A DNA stretch of 9,726 nt, taken from NCBI GenBank assembly GCA_023415845.1, contig JAEZJB010000176.1:1-9726 (forward strand), written 5' to 3'. Position 1 is the first letter of the stretch. Each line of letters starts with the position of its first letter. The position numbers and the translations under genes were made by a program. Below, in pieces: positions 6,172-9,726 of this stretch. The DNA comes from Chloroflexota bacterium. Its GTDB lineage: Bacteria; Chloroflexota; Chloroflexia; Thermomicrobiales; UBA6265. Below the pieces are notes generated by a model. It searched no databases. It was not told the DNA's origin and worked only from the letters and a program-made list of their open reading frames with translations.

Positions 6172-6193
6172 CCGGCACTTCGGCAGTTGCCGG
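6172..6193 (+). other. Small hairpin in the carboxypeptidase leader
   Basis: CCGGCA (6172-6177) pairs with TGCCGG (6188-6193) over a 10-base loop, about 40 bases before the start codon and just after the candidate -10. It could stabilise the mRNA 5' end; no known regulatory class is recognised. Confidence 0.3.
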
Positions 6194-6235
6194 TAGGCCA
6201 CCTCCAGACCTCCGTCGATTCAAGGACCGACCTTT

Positions 6236-7483
6236 ATGGCGTATCGCCAGCATCTGGCAGCCATCCTCATCTCCGCTCTCCTCGTCTTTGGCGTCGGAGC
6301 GCCCGTCGCATTGGGCCAGAACGACACGTCTCTCGGGCTTTCCTCCTCCCATTACATCGTGGTCGACGCCGAGACCGGCAACGTCTTCGCCGAATACAAA
6401 GCCCACGACCGTGTTGGCATCGCCAGTGTCACCAAGATGTTCACGGCCGTTCAGGCGCTCGAAATGGCGCCCCTCGACACCATATTGACAACGTCGGATT
6501 TCGACCTGCGCGACCCCGAAGGCAACTACATGGGGTCGAACGGCACTCTGATGGGCTTTGGGGTCGGTGAGCAATACACCCTGCGCGACCTGCTCTACGG
6601 AATGATGCTGCCCTCCGGGAACGACGCGGCGATCACCATCGCCCGGTCGCTCGGATACCAGGAAGGCGACACCGACCAGGAAGCTGTCGATCGCTTCATG
6701 AGCCTGCTCAACCAGCGCATCAAGGACATGGGGCTGGCGGATACGAACCTGGTCACGCCCTCGGGCTGGGGCGTAGAGGGCCACTACTCCACCGCCGCCG
6801 ATGTGGCGACGTTCGGTCGGCTGGCAGCCCAGTACCCGGACCTGATGGAAATCATGGGCACCCAGTCATACACGACGTCAAATGGAAATCTGACGGTCAC
6901 CAACACGAATCGTTCGCTCAATCAGTATCCATCCGTCTTTGCTGGCAAAACTGGATATGACTGGGATGCCGGGTATTGCCTGATCAACTTCGCGACCCGC
7001 GAAGGCGCAGGCACCATGATCGCGGTCAACCTCGATGGCGTCGCCCCCGGCGGCTGGTACGACGATAGCGCCAGCCTCCTCGATTATGGCTTCGAACAGC
7101 GTGCAGAACTGATCGCCAGCGGTGGACCGTTTGACGGCGCCGTTGCGTCATTCACCGATCCAGCAGTTGCCGAAATCGCCCGGTCGACCACATCCAGCGC
7201 CGCGTACACCATTGTGGAGGAAGAGGTCGCGAGTTCCGGCGAGTCCGTGGTGCCTGCAGATCCCGTTGTCGTTTCGGCTCCTGCCGATGAACCTGCAGCC
7301 ATCAGCCGGATTGCCGCGCCTGCGGCCTGGGCCGTAGCGGGACTCGCGATCGGACTGCTTGCCATTCGTGCCGTCATCTCCTCGCGCGATCTGAATCTGG
7401 GCTTCAGCCATCGCCTGCAACGCAAGGCAGAACCCCGTGCCGATCGTCCGGAGATCGATTCCGTGGAGGGAAATCCGGTTTGA
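6236..7483 (+). CDS. D-alanyl-D-alanine carboxypeptidase (penicillin-binding protein, S11 family)
   Basis: A 415-residue serine DD-peptidase that trims the terminal D-Ala from peptidoglycan stem peptides outside the membrane. An N-terminal signal peptide spans about 1-27 (hydrophobic core LAAILISALLVFGVGA, then VALGQ). The three active-site motifs are present: S64-V-T-K67, S127-G-N129 and K238-T-G240. The catalytic domain ends near 300. An Ala/Val/Ser/Glu-rich linker follows, then one membrane helix (about 360-381) and a basic 34-residue tail. Membrane attachment is therefore by a true C-terminal helix rather than the amphipathic helix of E. coli PBP5. AAGGA at 6222-6226, 9 bases upstream, supports ATG 6236. 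The stop codon overlaps the -35 of the thrS promoter. A role in sporulation or beta-lactam response is not shown by context. Confidence 0.93.
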   Translation: MAYRQHLAAILISALLVFGVGAPVALGQNDTSLGLSSSHYIVVDAETGNVFAEYKAHDRVGIASVTKMFTAVQALEMAPLDTILTTSDFDLRDPEGNYMGSNGTLMGFGVGEQYTLRDLLYGMMLPSGNDAAITIARSLGYQEGDTDQEAVDRFMSLLNQRIKDMGLADTNLVTPSGWGVEGHYSTAADVATFGRLAAQYPDLMEIMGTQSYTTSNGNLTVTNTNRSLNQYPSVFAGKTGYDWDAGYCLINFATREGAGTMIAVNLDGVAPGGWYDDSASLLDYGFEQRAELIASGGPFDGAVASFTDPAVAEIARSTTSSAAYTIVEEEVASSGESVVPADPVVVSAPADEPAAISRIAAPAAWAVAGLAIGLLAIRAVISSRDLNLGFSHRLQRKAEPRADRPEIDSVEGNPV

Positions 7484-7509
7484 CACAGGGTGTCTCCGGG
7501 TCCTATTCT
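7480..7509 (+). promoter_or_regulatory. Promoter of the thrS T-box transcript
   Basis: A perfect -35 TTGACA (7480-7485) overlaps the carboxypeptidase stop codon. After 18 bases comes TATTCT (7504-7509). Transcription would start near 7516, immediately before stem I of the T-box. Confidence 0.7.
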
Positions 7510-7515
7510 GAGGCC

Positions 7516-7780
7516 AAATTGAAGACTCGGCGTTGATCAGGACACGCCCGACGGCGGGCAGCCGCAGCGACCTCGGAAATGGTGAAAGCCGGGGAGTCAG
7601 CCACCGTCATCGCACCACCTGTGAGCTGTTCCCGGAACCGGCATTCAAGCCGTAGTAAGTGGAACCGGTTGGCCTCGTTACCGGCGCATCGAGCGATGGT
7701 TGCTGCTCCTCCGTGGCACCCATCGGAACAAGGGTGGAACCACGTTGACCCGGCGTCCCTTTCAGGATTGCCGGGTCATT
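7516..7780 (+). promoter_or_regulatory. Threonine T-box riboswitch upstream of thrS
   Basis: The T-box sequence AGGGTGGAACCACG is at 7731-7744. The antiterminator is exact: AAGGG (7730-7734) with CCCTT (7757-7761) and ACG (7742-7744) with CGT (7754-7756), bulging UGGAACC (7735-7741). Stem I has a k-turn-like UUGAU (7533-7537) opposite UGUGAG, and helix CAGG (7538-7541) with CCTG (7618-7621). It also has helix GACGG (7550-7554) with CCGTC (7604-7608), an AGCGA bulge (7566-7570), and a distal stem CCTCGG/CCGGGG closing a loop with TGGTGAAA. The specifier is read as ACC at 7614-7616, followed by the usual A. Uncharged tRNA-Thr(GGU) would pair here and raise thrS expression. UGGA in the bulge predicts discriminator U on that tRNA. 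Confidence 0.92.
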
Positions 7781-7785
7781 TCTTG
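7747..7785 (+). terminator. T-box regulated terminator
   Basis: GACCCGGC (7747-7754) pairs with GCCGGGTC (7770-7777), with TCC/GGA able to extend inside, followed by ATTTCTTG. Its 5' arm lies in the antiterminator loop and shares C7754 with it, so the two folds exclude each other. Confidence 0.88.
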
Positions 7786-7832
7786 TCTGCCGCGTCCCAC
7801 ACGTTACTGCCGACGCGCGCCGGAGGATCACC

Positions 7833-9638
7833 ATGTCTGACATCGAGCACTTCGACATATCAGTCGATACGGAAGACCAACGCGAATACGAACTCGCTCG
7901 CATGCGCCACTCGACGGCTCACCTGATGGCTGAAGCCGTCCAGGAACTCTTTCCCGACGTGAAGTTCGGAATCGGCCCCGCCATCCAGGACGGCTTCTAC
8001 TACGACTTCGATTTGCCGCGCGCGCTCACGCCAGACGATCTCAAGGAGATCGAAAAGCGCATGCGCCAGCACCAGAAGAAAAACGAGAAGTTTGAGCGCA
8101 CGGAAGTTTCCCGCGAACAGGCCCTCAAGATCTTCGCCAACAATCCCTACAAGGTCGAACTCATTGAGGGCCTCCCCGAGGATGAGACGATCACGACGTA
8201 CCAGCAGGGCGATTTCCTCGATCTCTGCCGCGGCCCCCATGTGGACACGACGCGCCAGATCGGTGCCTTCAAGCTGCAGTCCATTGCTGGCGCATACTGG
8301 CGCGGCGACGAGAAGCGGCCGATGCTTCAGCGCATCTATGGCACGGCCTGGCCAACGCAGGAAGAACTGGACGAGCACCTTCACAAGCTGGAGGAGGCCC
8401 AGCGCCGCGACCACCGCCGCCTCGGCAAGGAACTCGACCTCTTCTCCGTCTCGGATGAGATCGGGCCTGGCCTGATTCTCTGGCATCCGAAGGGCGCGAT
8501 GATCCGCTACCTGGTCGAGCAGTTCGAGCAGCAGGAGCAACTCGCCCGCGGCTACGACCTCGTCTACACGCCCCACATCGCGTCCGAGAAAATCTATCGC
8601 ACGTCCGGCCATCTCGAGACGTACCACGAGAACATGTACTCCCCGATGTCCATCGAAGAGGTCGACTACTACCTCAAGCCGATGAACTGCCCGGGCCACA
8701 TCATGATCTACAAGAACTCGGTTCACTCCTACCGGGAGTTGCCGATTCGCCTCGCGGAACTGGGCACGGTCTATCGCTACGAACGTTCCGGCACGCTCCA
8801 CGGCATGCTCCGGGTGCGCGGCTTCACGCAGGACGATTCCCACATCTTCTGCACGCATGAGCAGGTCGTGGACGAGGTCGCCGGAGTGCTCGATCTGGCG
8901 ATGCACATGGCCGATGTCTTCGGCTACCGCTTCGAGGTCTATCTCGGCACGCGTCCCGAGAAAGCCATCGGCAGCGAAGAGAACTGGAACGAGGCGGTCG
9001 ACAAGCTCAAACAGGCGCTCGAGAGCCGGAACCTCCCCTTCAAGGTCGATGAGGGCGAAGGCGCCTTCTACGGCCCGAAGATTGACATCAAGTGGCTCGA
9101 TGCGCTTGGACGTGCCTGGACGGGCCCTACGATCCAGGTCGACTTCAACCTGCCCGAGCGGTTCGATGTGAATTATGTCGGGGAAGATGGCGAACGCCAT
9201 CGCGTCGCCATGATCCATCGCACGCTGCTCGGCTCGATGGAGCGGTTTGTCGGCGGACTCGTCGAGCACTACGCTGGCGCGTTCCCGGCCTGGCTCGCAC
9301 CGCAGCAGGTCTCCATCATCACGATCACGGACGATCAGCTTCCGTTTGCCGACGAGGTGCAGGCAACGCTCAAGAATGCCGGCATCCGGTCCGAGGTCAA
9401 TCACTCCACGGGACGCATGCAGGCCAAGATTCGCAACGCCCAGTTGCAGAAGATTCCGTACATGCTGGTGATCGGCAAGCGTGAGGCCGAATCACGCCAG
9501 GTCGCGGTCCGCCTCCGCTCCGGGGAAGACCTCGGCGCGATGCCGGTCGAAGACTTCCTGCAGCTGATCCAGCCAATCATCGAGAGCCGCTCGCTCTCGC
9601 TGCTGCCGGAACCAGCGCCAGTCGAAGCCTGGACCTGA
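7833..9638 (+). CDS. thrS: Threonyl-tRNA synthetase lacking the TGS domain
   Basis: Charges tRNA-Thr with threonine in the cytoplasm. The 601 residues begin directly with the editing domain: HSTAH (26-30) and CRGPH (132-136) are its two metal/substrate motifs, which remove mischarged serine. The usual N-terminal TGS domain is absent, as in some other bacterial ThrRS. The class II core follows, with zinc ligands Cys286 (MNCPGH), His337 (DDSHIFC) and His462 (MIHRTLLGSMERF, motif 3). Motif 2 spans YRYERSGTLHGMLRVRGF (314-331). The anticodon-binding domain covers about 488-585. GGAGG at 7822-7826, 6 bases before ATG 7833, fixes the start; no in-frame upstream sequence encodes a TGS domain, since the T-box occupies it. 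Expression should follow tRNA-Thr charging through that leader. Confidence 0.97.
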   Translation: MSDIEHFDISVDTEDQREYELARMRHSTAHLMAEAVQELFPDVKFGIGPAIQDGFYYDFDLPRALTPDDLKEIEKRMRQHQKKNEKFERTEVSREQALKIFANNPYKVELIEGLPEDETITTYQQGDFLDLCRGPHVDTTRQIGAFKLQSIAGAYWRGDEKRPMLQRIYGTAWPTQEELDEHLHKLEEAQRRDHRRLGKELDLFSVSDEIGPGLILWHPKGAMIRYLVEQFEQQEQLARGYDLVYTPHIASEKIYRTSGHLETYHENMYSPMSIEEVDYYLKPMNCPGHIMIYKNSVHSYRELPIRLAELGTVYRYERSGTLHGMLRVRGFTQDDSHIFCTHEQVVDEVAGVLDLAMHMADVFGYRFEVYLGTRPEKAIGSEENWNEAVDKLKQALESRNLPFKVDEGEGAFYGPKIDIKWLDALGRAWTGPTIQVDFNLPERFDVNYVGEDGERHRVAMIHRTLLGSMERFVGGLVEHYAGAFPAWLAPQQVSIITITDDQLPFADEVQATLKNAGIRSEVNHSTGRMQAKIRNAQLQKIPYMLVIGKREAESRQVAVRLRSGEDLGAMPVEDFLQLIQPIIESRSLSLLPEPAPVEAWT

Positions 9639-9665
9639 TCACGGTCGATAAGTAAAAAGGGAAGC

Positions 9666-9686
9666 GGGGTGGCGCCATGCCACCCC
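9666..9686 (+). terminator. Hairpin after thrS
   Basis: GGGGTGGC (9666-9673) pairs with GCCACCCC (9679-9686) around GCCAT, 27 bases after the thrS stop. No T-run follows, as with several other hairpins here. It probably marks the end of the thrS transcript. Nothing further is recognised up to 9726. Confidence 0.6.
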
Positions 9687-9726
9687 CCGTCCCAATAACC
9701 CGGTTTCCCCCTAGCGCCCGGAGCTA

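Noticed and set aside
7603..7605. ACC at 7603-7605 as the T-box specifier
   Set aside because: Its last two bases pair in the GACGG/CCGTC helix. ACC at 7614-7616 sits unpaired next to the k-turn helix and is followed by A, as expected.
7860..9404. A 514-codon open frame antisense to thrS
   Set aside because: It mirrors the codon bias of thrS, which carries every expected motif. The antisense product has no recognisable domain and no ribosome site.

Overview
The window is a GC-rich bacterial chromosomal segment (roughly 60 % G+C by eye) filled with housekeeping genes. There are no insertion sequences, phage genes, integrases or CRISPR repeats. Several features together suggest a Chloroflexota-type organism, possibly near Thermomicrobia: an EF-G2-type translation factor, a type III pantothenate kinase, a threonyl-tRNA synthetase without a TGS domain controlled by a transcriptional T-box, and a short RNase H ending in LGH. 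This placement is an inference from gene content and was not tested by any search.

Layout, left to right. Bases 1-160 hold no complete gene but carry an 11-bp-phased CTGTTA repeat array resembling a Pho box. A membrane-anchored S41 carboxy-terminal processing protease (161-1468, minus) is divergent from coaX (1539-2315, plus). coaX ends at a strong hairpin, and an EF-G2-like GTPase (2511-4583) follows with its own TATACT promoter. After a 13-bp hairpin comes a small RNase HI-like gene (4691-5125). A 59-codon, two-helix membrane protein gene lies on the minus strand (5240-5419), head-to-head with a nucleoside 2-deoxyribosyltransferase gene (5448-5942); their ribosome binding sites abut. Next come a tRNA-Val(GAC) with promoter and terminator, a D-alanyl-D-alanine carboxypeptidase (6236-7483), and thrS (7833-9638). 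thrS is preceded by a promoter overlapping the carboxypeptidase stop codon and a T-box leader with a Thr (ACC) specifier.

The genes do not form one pathway. Translation (EF-G2, tRNA-Val, ThrRS), cell-envelope upkeep (S41 protease, DD-carboxypeptidase) and nucleotide/cofactor metabolism (CoaX, deoxyribosyltransferase, RNase H) are interleaved, mostly as single-gene units with their own hairpin terminators.

No clearly new multi-gene system is visible. The points most worth a second look are the small membrane gene and its overlapping divergent 5' region, the Asp-to-Asn change in the guanine-recognition motif of the EF-G2 homologue, the Pho-box-like array at the left edge, the RNase H tail lacking the usual fourth acidic residue, and the well-resolved Thr T-box.
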